Below, in pieces: positions 37,028 to 47,267 of a stretch of DNA of 64,000 nt. The notes beneath the pieces are model-generated. The model made no database searches and was not told the DNA's origin. It worked only from the letters and a program-made list of their open reading frames with translations. The position numbers and the translations under genes are program-made. This DNA comes from Streptomyces asiaticus (GTDB taxonomy: Bacteria; Actinomycetota; Actinomycetes; Streptomycetales; Streptomycetaceae). Numbering within the stretch: position 1 is the stretch's first letter; every line of letters starts with the position of its first letter. Where the stretch lies: assembly GCF_018138715.1 (NCBI RefSeq), contig NZ_JAGSHX010000006.1:5270001-5334000 (forward strand). Reading direction: 5' to 3'.

Positions 37028-37747
37028 ATGACGCCGCCCCACGAGCTTCCGCCACCGCCGCCCGCCCCGGACGAGCGGCCGTGGAAGGACCGCGCCGGGT
37101 TGCTCGACGCGCGGGCGCGGGCGATGGGGGCGCTGGCGCGGTGGTACCTGGCGCCGCACCGGGCGCTGCTGCTGTGGCTGGCCACGCTCGTCTTCGCGCT
37201 GGGGTGGAGCCTCGCGGTCTCGGGATTCCAGTTCCTGGTGAAGGGCGAGATCATCGAGCACGTCCTGGGCGTGATCTTCCTGGGTCTCGCCCTGGGTGCC
37301 ACGGTCCCCTCCAGCCTGGGCGTGGTCTCCGGCATCCGGCGCGATGTCTTCGTGGGCGCCTGCCTCCGCGACTGGGCGGAGCTGGAGCGCGATCCCCGGA
37401 CGCTGCCGCACTGGCGGGTCTCCGGCGGCGCTCTCCTGTGGCTGGGCCCGTCCATCGTGCTGGCCTGTCTGGGGCTGGCGCTGGGCGGGTTCGCGGTCTT
37501 CTCGGACGTCGGCACGGAGAGCGTCGGCACGGTCGCCGGTATCGGCCTGGTCTTCGCGGCCGCCGGAGCGCTCGGCATGGCCAAGGCGATCGACTACTAC
37601 CGCCTGGTCGGCCGCGAACTCCGCCCCCTACGCTCCGACACCGGCGGTCCGGACGCCTACGGTCCGGACCCGTTAGATCCGGACTCCGGCTACGACGACG
37701 GCTTCTCCGATGACGGCTTCTCCGACGACGGCTTCTGTAGTGACTGA
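37028..37747 (+). CDS. Four-helix membrane protein, unknown function
   Basis: 239 residues from ATG 37028 (GGAAGG 5 bp upstream). Pro-rich N-terminus, then hydrophobic segments HRALLLWLATLVFALGWSLAV, VLGVIFLGLALGATVPSSLG, LLWLGPSIVLACLGLALGGF and VAGIGLVFAAAGALGMA. The C-terminal tail is acidic and repetitive (Ser-Asp-Asp-Gly-Phe). The leader just upstream (36963-37027) carries repeated GCCATGAG units with several ATGs in frame; they lack ribosome sites. The last 58 bp overlap the convergent gene. Confidence 0.7.
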   Translation: MTPPHELPPPPPAPDERPWKDRAGLLDARARAMGALARWYLAPHRALLLWLATLVFALGWSLAVSGFQFLVKGEIIEHVLGVIFLGLALGATVPSSLGVVSGIRRDVFVGACLRDWAELERDPRTLPHWRVSGGALLWLGPSIVLACLGLALGGFAVFSDVGTESVGTVAGIGLVFAAAGALGMAKAIDYYRLVGRELRPLRSDTGGPDAYGPDPLDPDSGYDDGFSDDGFSDDGFCSD

Positions 37748-38037
37748 AAGCGGGTCCGCAGCTCCTCGTACCGCTCACCCGGGGTCTCCCCGCGCTCCTT
37801 GGCGACCTCCTCGATACGGGTCAGCAGCTGCCTGACCCGCACGGCGTCCGTATAGGCGTCGCGCTCCAGCTTCTTGTATGCGGCGGCGGCCGGGCCCTTG
37901 TGATCGTCGGGGTCCACCGACTGCCTCAGATGGCCGAGACGCTCGATCTGTTCCTCGAGGTAACTGAGCATTCCCTCAAGGTCTTTGATGAGATCCGACA
38001 GACCCTGGTCCGATACGGACAGTTTGTCCTTACTCAT
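37690..38037 (-). CDS. Helical coiled-coil protein, WXG100-like size
   Basis: 115 residues from ATG 38037. Long amphipathic helices (LSDLIKDLEGMLSYLEEQIE, AAAAYKKLERDAYTDAVRVR, LLTRIEEVAKERGE), no membrane segment, and a repetitive tail (Gln-Lys-Pro-Ser-Ser-Glu units). Size and helix content recall WXG100-type or heteromeric helical proteins, but the WXG motif is absent. The tail is antisense to the Ser-Asp-Asp-Gly-Phe tail of the convergent membrane protein. Confidence 0.7.
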   Translation of the reverse strand: MSKDKLSVSDQGLSDLIKDLEGMLSYLEEQIERLGHLRQSVDPDDHKGPAAAAYKKLERDAYTDAVRVRQLLTRIEEVAKERGETPGERYEELRTRFQSLQKPSSEKPSSEKPSS

Positions 38038-38138
38038 GTTCCATCCGCCCCTGCCACCCTCCCATCGGCCCATCAGCGGGATGATCGTGCCATGACCGGG
38101 GCCGGTATGGAGAGCCACCCGGGGTAACTGCTGTGCGG

Positions 38139-38969
38139 TCAGTCCGGCAGGGCCGTGCCCGGGGGCAGTTCGATGCCGAAGTCGGCGGCGAGAACGCGCA
38201 GCACCTCGTCGTTGTCGGCGAGTTCGCGCTCCTTACGGCTGCCGTCGGAGTAGGTCTCGACGAGAGTCCGCCCGGACAGCAGGAGATGGCGGTCCAGGGT
38301 GGTGCGCTGGACGTGGAGGGTGTGCTGGAAGGGCGAGCGCGGGTTGGTGGCGACGTGCCAGTTGATGACCCCGTAGTCGGACGCCTCGAAGGGCTCGCGG
38401 GTGAAGGCGTACTGGTCCTGCCAGGAGCCGTCGAGGAACGTCTGGAACACCCATAGGTCCTCCAGCCCCTCCGGGTACGGCTCGCGGACGTAGCGATGGC
38501 GGCGGAGGCCGTCGTGGAACTCGGTGTCGGCGACGAGCGGCACGGCCTCCAGGAGGCTGCCGACGCTGCCGAAGCCCACATCGGCGACGTAACGCCGCTC
38601 CTCGCCCGGGATCCCGACCAGCAGCAGCATGTGGGTGCGTGGCCGGACCGTCCCGGGGGCCGCTCCGACCCGGACGCGGGCGGTGAGGCCGGTGACCCGG
38701 AAGCCGAGGGTGGTGAGGGCGGCGGTCAGCAGCGTGTTGTGCTCGTAGCAGTAACCGCCGCGCCGGCCGCGCACCAGCTTGGCCTCGAGGTCGGGGACGG
38801 CGAGGGAGGGGGCCGAGCCGAGGAGGGGGTCGAGGTTCTCGAACGGTATGGACGTGAGGTGCGCCCGATGCACCGCCCGCAGCGTCTCCACAGTGGGGGC
38901 GGGGCGCCGGTCGCCCGTCCAGCCGATACGCGTCAGATAGGCGTCGAGATCAAGGGCGATACGTTCCAT
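38139..38969 (-). CDS. nat: Arylamine N-acetyltransferase
   Basis: 276 residues. Transfers acetyl or acyl groups from CoA to arylamines and related amines. The catalytic triad is visible: Cys74 in RRGGYCYEHN, His114 in RTHMLLLVG, Asp131 in YVADVGFGS. The N-terminal IPFENLDPLLG block is also typical. ATG 38969 was chosen to match the family's start (MERIALDLDAYL). A single gene, probably transcribed alone. Confidence 0.92.
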   Translation of the reverse strand: MERIALDLDAYLTRIGWTGDRRPAPTVETLRAVHRAHLTSIPFENLDPLLGSAPSLAVPDLEAKLVRGRRGGYCYEHNTLLTAALTTLGFRVTGLTARVRVGAAPGTVRPRTHMLLLVGIPGEERRYVADVGFGSVGSLLEAVPLVADTEFHDGLRRHRYVREPYPEGLEDLWVFQTFLDGSWQDQYAFTREPFEASDYGVINWHVATNPRSPFQHTLHVQRTTLDRHLLLSGRTLVETYSDGSRKERELADNDEVLRVLAADFGIELPPGTALPD

Positions 38970-39050
38970 ACCGCCGACCGTAACGCCGGATCCCCGGTGC
39001 CGGCCTCCGCTCATGGTGGGGCCTCACCTGGGCCTCTGGACGTAGGTCCG

Positions 39051-39263
39051 TTACGTCCCCGGCACCGCCGCGAGGTGATCGAGCGCGCCCGCCTTGATCG
39101 ACTGGAGCAGGGCTCCCAGCCTCGCGGGGCTCGTGGTGAGGACCGTACGGGGTTCGTCGCTCTCACGGAGGGCGACGGTGGTGCCTATGAAGGCGAGCTC
39201 TATGCAGGAGTTCCCGTCCCCCGCGCTGGAATAGGAGGATTTCTGCCAGTTGACCTCGGTCAT
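39051..39263 (-). CDS. DUF397 protein
   Basis: 70 residues: WQKSSYSSAGDGNSCIELAF then VALRESDEPRT, the hallmark of DUF397. These small proteins are encoded beside XRE regulators in Streptomyces. Together with an anti-sigma-like ATPase they form regulatory modules whose output is unclear in most cases. It lies 10 bp downstream of the XRE gene and is probably co-transcribed with it. Confidence 0.85.
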   Translation of the reverse strand: MTEVNWQKSSYSSAGDGNSCIELAFIGTTVALRESDEPRTVLTTSPARLGALLQSIKAGALDHLAAVPGT

Positions 39264-39273
39264 CTCCACGCCT

Positions 39274-40125
39274 TCATGTCTGTTGAGCGATGTCACGAAT
39301 GAAATCACGTGACTCCTTCTCGGAGAGGGCCGCCTCGGTGGTGCGGTCCAGGACTCCACGATGGTTGACGAGCTGGGACTGCGCGTCCAGGAAGACCGGG
39401 CCGTGGGCGGCGTCGAGCTGCGCGGTGTCCAGCTGGGGCACCGCCCCCAGGGCATAGGTGACCGAGAGCCCGGGCACATGGAACCCTCCGGCCTCGAAGG
39501 TCAGTACGCGCACGGTGACGTTCTTCCGCTCGGAGGACTCCAGCAGGCTGTCCAGCTGCGCGCGCAGCACGCGGTCGGTACCGAACCGCATGCGCAGCGC
39601 CGCCTCGTGAATGATGAAGGTGCACGGCGGCGGGTCGTCCCGGTCCAGGATGTCGCGGCGCTTCATGCGGTGGGAGAGCCTGCGTCTGAGGTCCGTGGCG
39701 GACCACTGCGGGACGGTGGAGCCGAGCACCGCCCGCGCGTACTCCTCTGTCTGCAACAGGCCGGGCATGTGCATGATTTCCAGCACGCGCAGGCTCGTGG
39801 CGTAGTACTCCAACTCGGCCAGGTCGAGCCCACCGGTGGCGATATAACCCCGGTACTCCTCCCACCAGCCGCCCTTGCGCTCCCGGGCCATGGCGACGAG
39901 CGCGTCGACGTACGCGCTGTCCGGGCAGGCGTAGATGGCGGCGAGGGCCCGGACCCGCTCCTCGCTCACGCCGAACCGCGCGAGCTCCAGGTTGGTGATG
40001 TGGGTGCGGTTGATGCCCAGCCGGTCGGCGGCCTCCTGAATGCTGAGCCCCGCGCCTTCGCGCATCCTTCTGAGTTCTGTGCCGAGCCTGACTTGACGCG
40101 CGGTCGGGACGCTCCGGGGTGGCAT
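39274..40125 (-). CDS. XRE regulator with DUF5753 domain
   Basis: 283 residues. Helix-turn-helix at about residues 12-68 (LGTELRRMREGAGLSIQEAADRLG region, ITNLELARFG). The C-terminal part (from about 95) is DUF5753 (ATSLRVLEIMHMPGLLQTEEYARAV, FIIHEAALRMRFG, VRVLTFEAGGFHVPG). It is paired with the DUF397 gene downstream and a divergent GHKL ATPase, a frequent Streptomyces trio. Confidence 0.88.
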   Translation of the reverse strand: MPPRSVPTARQVRLGTELRRMREGAGLSIQEAADRLGINRTHITNLELARFGVSEERVRALAAIYACPDSAYVDALVAMARERKGGWWEEYRGYIATGGLDLAELEYYATSLRVLEIMHMPGLLQTEEYARAVLGSTVPQWSATDLRRRLSHRMKRRDILDRDDPPPCTFIIHEAALRMRFGTDRVLRAQLDSLLESSERKNVTVRVLTFEAGGFHVPGLSVTYALGAVPQLDTAQLDAAHGPVFLDAQSQLVNHRGVLDRTTEAALSEKESRDFIRDIAQQT

Positions 40126-40283
40126 GGTCCTCCATAACCCTCAAGGAGTAATCGTCGGGGAAATTCAACGGGACCGTAGCAGTTGTTTGCACCGCTGCCC
40201 TACCGTTGGTGTCGTTGCCGCTACTGCGCGTTGATCGCCGTAACGGTACGCGCGCTGTCGGCCCCCTCACAGGGAGTTGCCCC

Positions 40284-40751
40284 ATGGATTCCGATCACGA
40301 GTCCGACGACCGTCCCCCACGCCGCCCACCCGTTCCCTCCAGGGATCCGTACGTCTACACCCTTCAGAGCAGCCGGCACGCGACCTCCGCCAAGGTCTGC
40401 CGGGACTTCGTCGCCTGCGTCCTGAACTCCGTGGGGCAGGAGGAGCTGGTCGACATGGCGACGCTGTGCACCTCGGAGCTGGCCACCAACGCCTTTCTGC
40501 ACGCCGAGGGCGACTCCATGATGCTGCGCGTGGTGATCGAGCCACCCCGCTTCCGCGTCCTGGTCTACGACGCCTCCGCCGAACTCCCCACCGCCGCCTG
40601 CCTCCCCGAGGGGGACCGCCTCCACGGCCGCGGCCTCGGGCTGGTGGCGGCCCTGGCCGACGCATGGGGGACGGCGGAGGGGGACGCGGTGGGCTTGTAC
40701 GCCAAGGGGGTCTGGTTCGAACTCGCGGGCAAGGAGGAGGACGGGGCTTAG
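40284..40751 (+). CDS. Anti-sigma-like GHKL ATP-binding protein
   Basis: 155 residues from ATG 40284 (AGGGAG 7 bp upstream). HATPase fold: N-box TSELATNAFLHAEG, VLVYDASAELPT at the G1 position, and GRGLGLVAALADAWG at G2. Proteins of this type bind ATP and act as anti-sigma factors or kinases for STAS partners; many have lost kinase function. Divergent from the XRE/DUF397 pair. Confidence 0.83.
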   Translation: MDSDHESDDRPPRRPPVPSRDPYVYTLQSSRHATSAKVCRDFVACVLNSVGQEELVDMATLCTSELATNAFLHAEGDSMMLRVVIEPPRFRVLVYDASAELPTAACLPEGDRLHGRGLGLVAALADAWGTAEGDAVGLYAKGVWFELAGKEEDGA

Positions 40752-41053
40752 CCCGCCGCGGCGAACGTCAGCGGAAATGCCTGGCCGGAATCCGCGTAAC
40801 GGTGGAACCGCCCGACCCAGGACGGCTCCTTGAGGGCCCGGACGTGGGTGCGGGGCAGCGCGATGTGCACATCGCGGCCGCCGTCCTGGTCGGCCGGGGT
40901 CGGCGCGATATGCACGGTCCAGGGAATGGGGATGGGGGAGAAGTCGTTCGGGGCGTTGCCCCAGTAGTCATCCGGTACGGCCGCGCCGACGAACGAACGG
41001 AAGTCGGCGATGAGGCCGAGCCTTTCCACGCTCGAATCGGGGCGGTCCCGCAA
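40748..41053 (-). CDS. Uncharacterised protein, possibly 5'-truncated
   Basis: 101 codons with coding-like composition (FSPIPIPWTVHIAPTP, VGRFHRYADSGQAFPLTF). The only start in frame is TTG at 41053. The frame stays open for some 16 codons further upstream without ATG or GTG. It may be a genuine gene with a TTG start or the remaining part of a broken one. Its stop overlaps the convergent ATPase gene by 4 bp. No domain recognised. Confidence 0.4.
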   Translation of the reverse strand: MRDRPDSSVERLGLIADFRSFVGAAVPDDYWGNAPNDFSPIPIPWTVHIAPTPADQDGGRDVHIALPRTHVRALKEPSWVGRFHRYADSGQAFPLTFAAAG

Positions 41054-41571
41054 TGCGTGCGGTGAACGATCGCTTGGCGCCGCTTTCGGTGGCGGAAGCC
41101 GTCATACTCACACGCTCTTTCGTCGGGCCCAAACGCGCTGTCACGTCGACGCGTTGCCGTAACTCCCGAGGCGTTGACCGTAACCTGCGGGGCGTGAGCG
41201 GCCTCATGAAGTGGTCCGGGTTTAGGGAATTCCCCAACGTGGGCCCGGCCTGGATCGTCCGGCGGATCTTTCCCCTCCCCGCCCCTTCCCGTAACCAGGG
41301 GCTCGGCCCTGGACCCCGGGGATCGACGGGCCGGCCGTCACCGCCGTGAATGCCTCCACCGGCGGGCTGGCCGCGGTCGGCACGCCCGCGCGGCGGATGG
41401 CTGGGCGGACGCCCGTGCACCTCCGGGTCGTCGGGGTGGGGCCTGGGGTGGGGCCCTGGTTTCGCTCCGTCCCTGGGCTCCCGGGGGCGTCGGGCTGAGC
41501 ATTGCGCCGTGGGCGCCTGTACCGGTGGGCTGGTCGGGGTCGGCATACGGGGGTCTGGGGCGGAGCCCCAC

Positions 41572-41720
41572 CACGCGGCGGAGCCGCATATTGATGCTGC
41601 GGGAAGGGGCGGGGTGGGGAACAGGCCGCCGCAGGCGACGCCCGCGCGTATCCGGGGCGTCCGGCCGGGGTCCAGGGCGGGGCCCCACCACGCGGCGGGG
41701 CCGCGTATCGGTGCTGCGGG
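41572..41720 (+). repeat. Two copies of the CACGCGGCGGAGCCGC repeat
   Basis: Direct copies at 41572-41618 (CACGCGGCGGAGCCGCATAT, then TGATGCTGCGGGAAGGGGCG) and 41689-41720 (with GGGGCC in place of GGAGCC), each preceded by a G+C-rich hairpin of the GGGGCGGAGCCCC type. The rest of the 691-bp gap 41054-41744 holds no gene that I can support. It is G+C-rich with scattered direct repeats. Confidence 0.6.
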
Positions 41721-41744
41721 GCGCGGATCAGCCCGCCGCGGGCG

Positions 41745-42947
41745 TCAAGACCCGGCGGGCAGGGTCTGGGCCGGGTGGCCCAGCAGCATCGTGGGGGAGC
41801 CCGCCGACCGCGTCAGCACGATCGTGCAGGCGTTCCCACCCTCGAGGCGCAGCTTCTTGCGGAGCTGCTCCGGCTCGACCGCCGACCCCCGCTTCTTGAT
41901 GGTCGCGACGCCGACCTCCCGCTCCCGCAGCAGCGCCTTGAGCTTCTTCAGGTTGAACGGCAGCACATCCGTGATCTCGTACGCGGTGGCGTACGGCGTC
42001 GGGCGCAGCTCGTCCGTCGTGATGTAGGCGATCGTCGGGTCGATCAGACGGCCGCCGACGCGGGCCGCCACATCGGCCACGAGATGGGCGCGGATGACGG
42101 CGCCGTCCGGCTCGTAGAGCCAGCGGCCGACCGGGCCGGGCTCGGGGTCGGGGAGGAGCGGGGTGCCGATCAGGGAGTGGCCGCTCGGCAGCAGCGTGGC
42201 GCGGCGCAGCCCGGGGCGGGCGGTGCCGAACCACAGGACGGCCTCCTTCACATGGCCGTGGTCCGAGATCCACTCGGCCTCCGCGTCCTCGGGGACCGCC
42301 TCGTGCGGCACCCCGGGGGCGATCTTGAGGGCGGCGCGCGGCGTGGTGCGGGCGGCCTCGATGGCCCAGGAGAGGGGCGGGGAGTACGCCTCGGGGTCGA
42401 AGACGCGGCCCCGGCCGCCGCGCCGGGCCGGGTCGACGAAGACCGCGTCGAAGTCCCGGGTGTCGACCTCGGTGACATCGGCGCAGCGGACCTCGATGAG
42501 CTCGGCCAGGCCGAGCGCCTCGGCGTTGGCGCGGGTGACGGCGCAGGTCAGCGGGTCGCGATCGACGGCGAGTACGGAGATCCCGGCGCGGGCGAGCGCG
42601 ATCGCGTCGCCGCCGATGCCGCAGCACAGATCGGCCATGCGGCGGACGCCGAACTCCGCGAAGCGGGAGGCGCGGTACGCGGCCACGGAGGTGCGGGTGG
42701 ACTGCTCGACGCCGTTCGGCGTGAAGTACATGCGGTGCGCGTCCTCGGGGCCGAATTTGGCCACCGCCCGCTGCCGCAGCGCGGCCTGGGTCAGGGCCGC
42801 CGAGACCAGCGCCGGGGGATGGTCGCGGCGCAGCCGCGTCGCGGTGGCGAGCTCCTTCGCCGGGTCGTAGTCGCGGAGCGCCGAGAGCAGCGCCTGCCCC
42901 TCGTCGCCGAGCAGTGAATCGAAGGCGTCAACGTCCACATGGCCCAT
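41745..42947 (-). CDS. Class I SAM methyltransferase, THUMP-like domain protein
   Basis: 400 residues. A Rossmann methyltransferase domain at about 90-260 has glycine motif ADLCCGIGGDAIALARAG, acidic VLAVDRDPL, and VFVDPARRGGRGR, resembling the DPPR-type motif of RNA methyltransferases. The C-terminus (about 330-400; YEITDVLPFNLKKLKALLRE, VATIKKRGSAVEP) is the THUMP-like domain. Probably modifies RNA; the target base is unknown. ATG 42947; the deacetylase lipoprotein is divergent. Confidence 0.85.
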   Translation of the reverse strand: MGHVDVDAFDSLLGDEGQALLSALRDYDPAKELATATRLRRDHPPALVSAALTQAALRQRAVAKFGPEDAHRMYFTPNGVEQSTRTSVAAYRASRFAEFGVRRMADLCCGIGGDAIALARAGISVLAVDRDPLTCAVTRANAEALGLAELIEVRCADVTEVDTRDFDAVFVDPARRGGRGRVFDPEAYSPPLSWAIEAARTTPRAALKIAPGVPHEAVPEDAEAEWISDHGHVKEAVLWFGTARPGLRRATLLPSGHSLIGTPLLPDPEPGPVGRWLYEPDGAVIRAHLVADVAARVGGRLIDPTIAYITTDELRPTPYATAYEITDVLPFNLKKLKALLREREVGVATIKKRGSAVEPEQLRKKLRLEGGNACTIVLTRSAGSPTMLLGHPAQTLPAGS

Positions 42948-43025
42948 TCTCTCCGCTCCCAGGGGAGCATTCGCACCGCGCTCGGCGCGCGGGTCGGCGC
43001 GATAGAGCTGAAGATCGCTTTTGTG

Positions 43026-43967
43026 ATGATGATCAAGGCTGGTCTTTCAAGGTGTCTGGTTCTCACCGCCGCCGCGGCCGTGCTCGCCGGCTGCGGGGCG
43101 CTCGGCGCTTCCGGGCCGCACACCCGGACAGGGAAGGCGGCCGGCCTTCTGTCGTCGTCCTCCGCCGGTCCGCACACCGTGTCCGGGGCCTCCGGGCCGC
43201 CGCCGTTGGGCGGGCACGAGGACGGCACGCCGCCATCGGGCCCGGCGGCGCCGGGCTCCGCGCCGGGCGCGTTCCCGGACGCGTACCGCCGCTGGGGGCT
43301 CGACCGGCCCCTGACCCCGCCGCCGCGCCCGCCCAGGGTCAAGCCACCGCTCGCCGCGATGTGGCCACCGGTACCCGGACTGGCGACGGTCATCCGCCGG
43401 GTCGCCACCACCGATCGGGTGGTTTTCCTGACGCTCGACGACGGGATCGAGAAGGACCCGGCCTTCGTCGACCAGGCCCGGGACCTCGGTCTGCCGTTCA
43501 CGCAGTTCCTGGAGGACGAGGTGATCGGCGACCACTACGGCTACTTCCGCCGGCTGCGTGAGCTCGGGAACCGGATCGGCAACCACACCCTCACCCACCC
43601 CAAGCTCGCGGGCCAGGACTACGAATTCCAGCTCCGGGAGATCTGCGGTCAGCAGGACGTCCTCCACTACCGCCTCGGCCTGGAGCCCCACCTCTTCCGT
43701 CCGCCTTACGGGGACTACGACTGGAACACGCTGCGGGCGGCGGCGGACTGCGGGCTGGGGAAGGTGGTGCTGTGGCGCGCGGAGATGGAGCCCGACGGAC
43801 TGGTGTACCGCTCGGGCAGCGGGCTCCGGCCCGGGGACATCATCCTCGCCCACTTCCGCGGCCCGGACATGTTGAAGGGCGCGACGATGACCGACATGAT
43901 CACTTCGCTGCTGCGGGAGGTTCAGGCGCAGGGGTTCGCGGTGGCTCGGCTGGAGGACTACATCTGA
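43026..43967 (+). CDS. Polysaccharide deacetylase lipoprotein
   Basis: 313 residues from ATG 43026. Lipoprotein signal with lipobox VLAGC (MMIKAGLSRCLVLTAAAAVL upstream), a Pro/Gly/Ser linker, then a NodB domain: LTLDDG with the metal-binding/catalytic Asp pair, NHTLTHP with the His metal ligands, and FRPPYGDYDWNTLR. It likely acts outside the membrane on a GlcNAc polymer such as peptidoglycan. Part of the frame upstream of 43026 is open but lacks a ribosome site. The stop codon lies in the first unit of a 16-bp tandem repeat. Confidence 0.87.
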   Translation: MMIKAGLSRCLVLTAAAAVLAGCGALGASGPHTRTGKAAGLLSSSSAGPHTVSGASGPPPLGGHEDGTPPSGPAAPGSAPGAFPDAYRRWGLDRPLTPPPRPPRVKPPLAAMWPPVPGLATVIRRVATTDRVVFLTLDDGIEKDPAFVDQARDLGLPFTQFLEDEVIGDHYGYFRRLRELGNRIGNHTLTHPKLAGQDYEFQLREICGQQDVLHYRLGLEPHLFRPPYGDYDWNTLRAAADCGLGKVVLWRAEMEPDGLVYRSGSGLRPGDIILAHFRGPDMLKGATMTDMITSLLREVQAQGFAVARLEDYI

Positions 43968-44040
43968 CCGCCACTACATCTGGCCCCCACTGCATCTGGC
44001 CCCCACTGCATCTGGCCGCCACTACATCTGACCTCCACGG
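43961..44040. repeat. Five 16-bp tandem repeats
   Basis: Five exact-length 16-bp units (consensus CATCTGGCCCCCACTG) starting at 43961, 43977, 43993, 44009 and 44025. The first unit contains the TGA stop of the deacetylase gene. Between 44041 and the groES promoter nothing else is seen. Confidence 0.85.
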
Positions 44041-44104
44041 CCTGTTGTTCATGGCGACCGTAAGGCGGTCATGGGGCGCCGTCCCGAGGCCGGCACCGCG
44101 TCGC

Positions 44105-44177
44105 TTGGCACTCTAGTTGACTGAGTGCTAACCGCGTCATAATGTCGAGGCTGGCACTCGGGACCGATGAGTGCCAG
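44105..44177 (+). promoter_or_regulatory. groESL promoter with two CIRCE operators
   Basis: CIRCE 1: TTGGCACTC, 9 nt, GAGTGCTAA (44105-44131). CIRCE 2: CTGGCACTC, 9 nt, GAGTGCCAG (44151-44177), a perfect inverted repeat. The promoter TTGACT (44117-44122), 17 bp, TAATGT (44140-44145) overlaps the first operator, and the second covers the expected start site. This is the binding arrangement for the heat-shock repressor HrcA. The leader to groES is about 130 nt. Confidence 0.93.
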
Positions 44178-44279
44178 GGATACAGCGACGGGCAGGTCCG
44201 GCACCCGCGACGACGGATCCACCTGGTCGCCACCTCAGACAGTTGACCCCGTGAGATCTCCGAAGGGGGAGGTCGGATC

Positions 44280-44588
44280 GTGACGACCACCAGCTCCAAG
44301 GTTGCCATCAAGCCGCTCGAGGACCGCATTGTGGTCCAGCCGCTCGACGCCGAGCAGACCACGGCTTCAGGCCTGGTCATTCCGGACACCGCCAAGGAAA
44401 AGCCCCAGGAGGGCGTCGTCCTGGCTGTGGGCCCGGGCCGCTTCGAGGACGGCAAGCGCCTTCCGCTCGACGTCTCCGTCGGTGACGTCGTGCTCTACAG
44501 CAAGTACGGCGGCACCGAGGTGAAGTACAGCGGCGAGGAGTACCTCGTCCTCTCGGCTCGCGACGTCCTCGCGATCGTCGAGAAGTAA
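44280..44588 (+). CDS. groES: Co-chaperonin GroES
   Basis: 102 residues. Lid of the GroEL folding chamber. [16 protein letters not shown] opens the protein, the mobile loop lies around [20 protein letters not shown], and [16 protein letters not shown] follows. GTG start after GGGGGAGG. First gene of the groES-groEL1 heat-shock operon. Confidence 0.97.
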   Translation: MTTTSSKVAIKPLEDRIVVQPLDAEQTTASGLVIPDTAKEKPQEGVVLAVGPGRFEDGKRLPLDVSVGDVVLYSKYGGTEVKYSGEEYLVLSARDVLAIVEK

Positions 44589-44610
44589 TCACCGAAGTTT
44601 TGCCTATGAG

Positions 44611-46308
<1,698 letters not shown>

Positions 46309-46333
46309 CGCTCCGGCGTTCTGCCGCAAGCAG

Positions 46334-46375
46334 CGCGAAGGCGCGGCCGCCCAGCTGGGCGGCCGCGCCTTCGCG
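46334..46375. terminator. Strong bidirectional terminator after groEL1
   Basis: A perfect 42-bp palindrome: 21-bp arms with no loop, centred on CAG/CTG. It sits between groEL1 and the convergent SDR gene and can stop both. Confidence 0.9.
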
Positions 46376-46396
46376 TGTTCCGGTTCCGCCGGGCGG

Positions 46397-47170
46397 CTAC
46401 CCCTTGGCCGGGGGGCGGCCGACCTTGGAGGAGAGGGAGGAGAGGGCCGAGCGCGGGGCCAGCTTCGCCAGGCTCGACATCGCCTTGTAGCGCGGGTCCG
46501 GGATGGACAGCGACTTACCCCGGGCGAAATCCTTCAGCGCCGCCGTGACCAGCCGGTCCGGGTCCAGCCACATCCAGCTCGGCACGCTGGTGTCCTTGAT
46601 CCCCGCCCGCGCGTGGAACTCCGTACGGACGAACCCCGGGCACAGCGCCATCAGCCGCACCCCCGAGCGGGCCAGGTCCTTCGCCGCGCCCTGCGTGAAC
46701 TGCACGACCCACGCCTTGCTCGCCCCGTACGTCCCGCGCGGGAAGAAGGCCGCGACCGACGCCACATTGATCACCCCGCCGCGCCCCCGGTCCCGCATCG
46801 TCCCGGCCCCCGCGCTGGTCAGCCGCAGCACCGCCTCGCAGTGCAGCTTCAGCATCCGCAGCTCATCGGTGATCGGCACTTCCAGATAGCGGGCGCGGTT
46901 GCCGAAACCGGCGTTGTTGACGAGCAGATCGACCGGGTGGGTACGGTCCTTCAGCCGGGCCTCGACCGCAGCGATCCCGTCATCCTCGGAGAGGTCCGCC
47001 ACCAGCACGTCCGCCTCCACGCCGTGCCGGTCGTGCAGATCCGCCGCCTGCTCCCGCAGCCGCTTCTCATCGCGTGCGACGAGCACCAGATTGTGCCCGT
47101 CGGCGGCGAGCCGGCCCGCGAAGGCGGCGCCGATGCCCGCGGTGGTTCCGGTAATCAATGCAGTCGTCAT
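46397..47170 (-). CDS. Short-chain dehydrogenase/reductase
   Basis: 257 residues. Classical SDR: cofactor loop TGTTAGIGAAFAGRL, LVNNAGFGNRA, catalytic Ser in INVASVAAFFPRG, and YGASK with Tyr and Lys. The LVARDEKRL stretch suggests NADP(H). The substrate is unknown. ATG at 47170. The C-terminus (AMSSLAKLAPRSALSSLSSK) is longer than in small SDRs and resembles DltE/HSD-type proteins. Confidence 0.88.
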   Translation of the reverse strand: MTTALITGTTAGIGAAFAGRLAADGHNLVLVARDEKRLREQAADLHDRHGVEADVLVADLSEDDGIAAVEARLKDRTHPVDLLVNNAGFGNRARYLEVPITDELRMLKLHCEAVLRLTSAGAGTMRDRGRGGVINVASVAAFFPRGTYGASKAWVVQFTQGAAKDLARSGVRLMALCPGFVRTEFHARAGIKDTSVPSWMWLDPDRLVTAALKDFARGKSLSIPDPRYKAMSSLAKLAPRSALSSLSSKVGRPPAKG

Positions 47171-47267
47171 ACGCGCACGTTATCGGCCACGGCGGGCCCC
47201 GGCGGACCGCCGAGCGGCAGCGCGAGCGATCTGCGTCGGAATGAGCGCTTCCGTCGGTGCGGATCCG

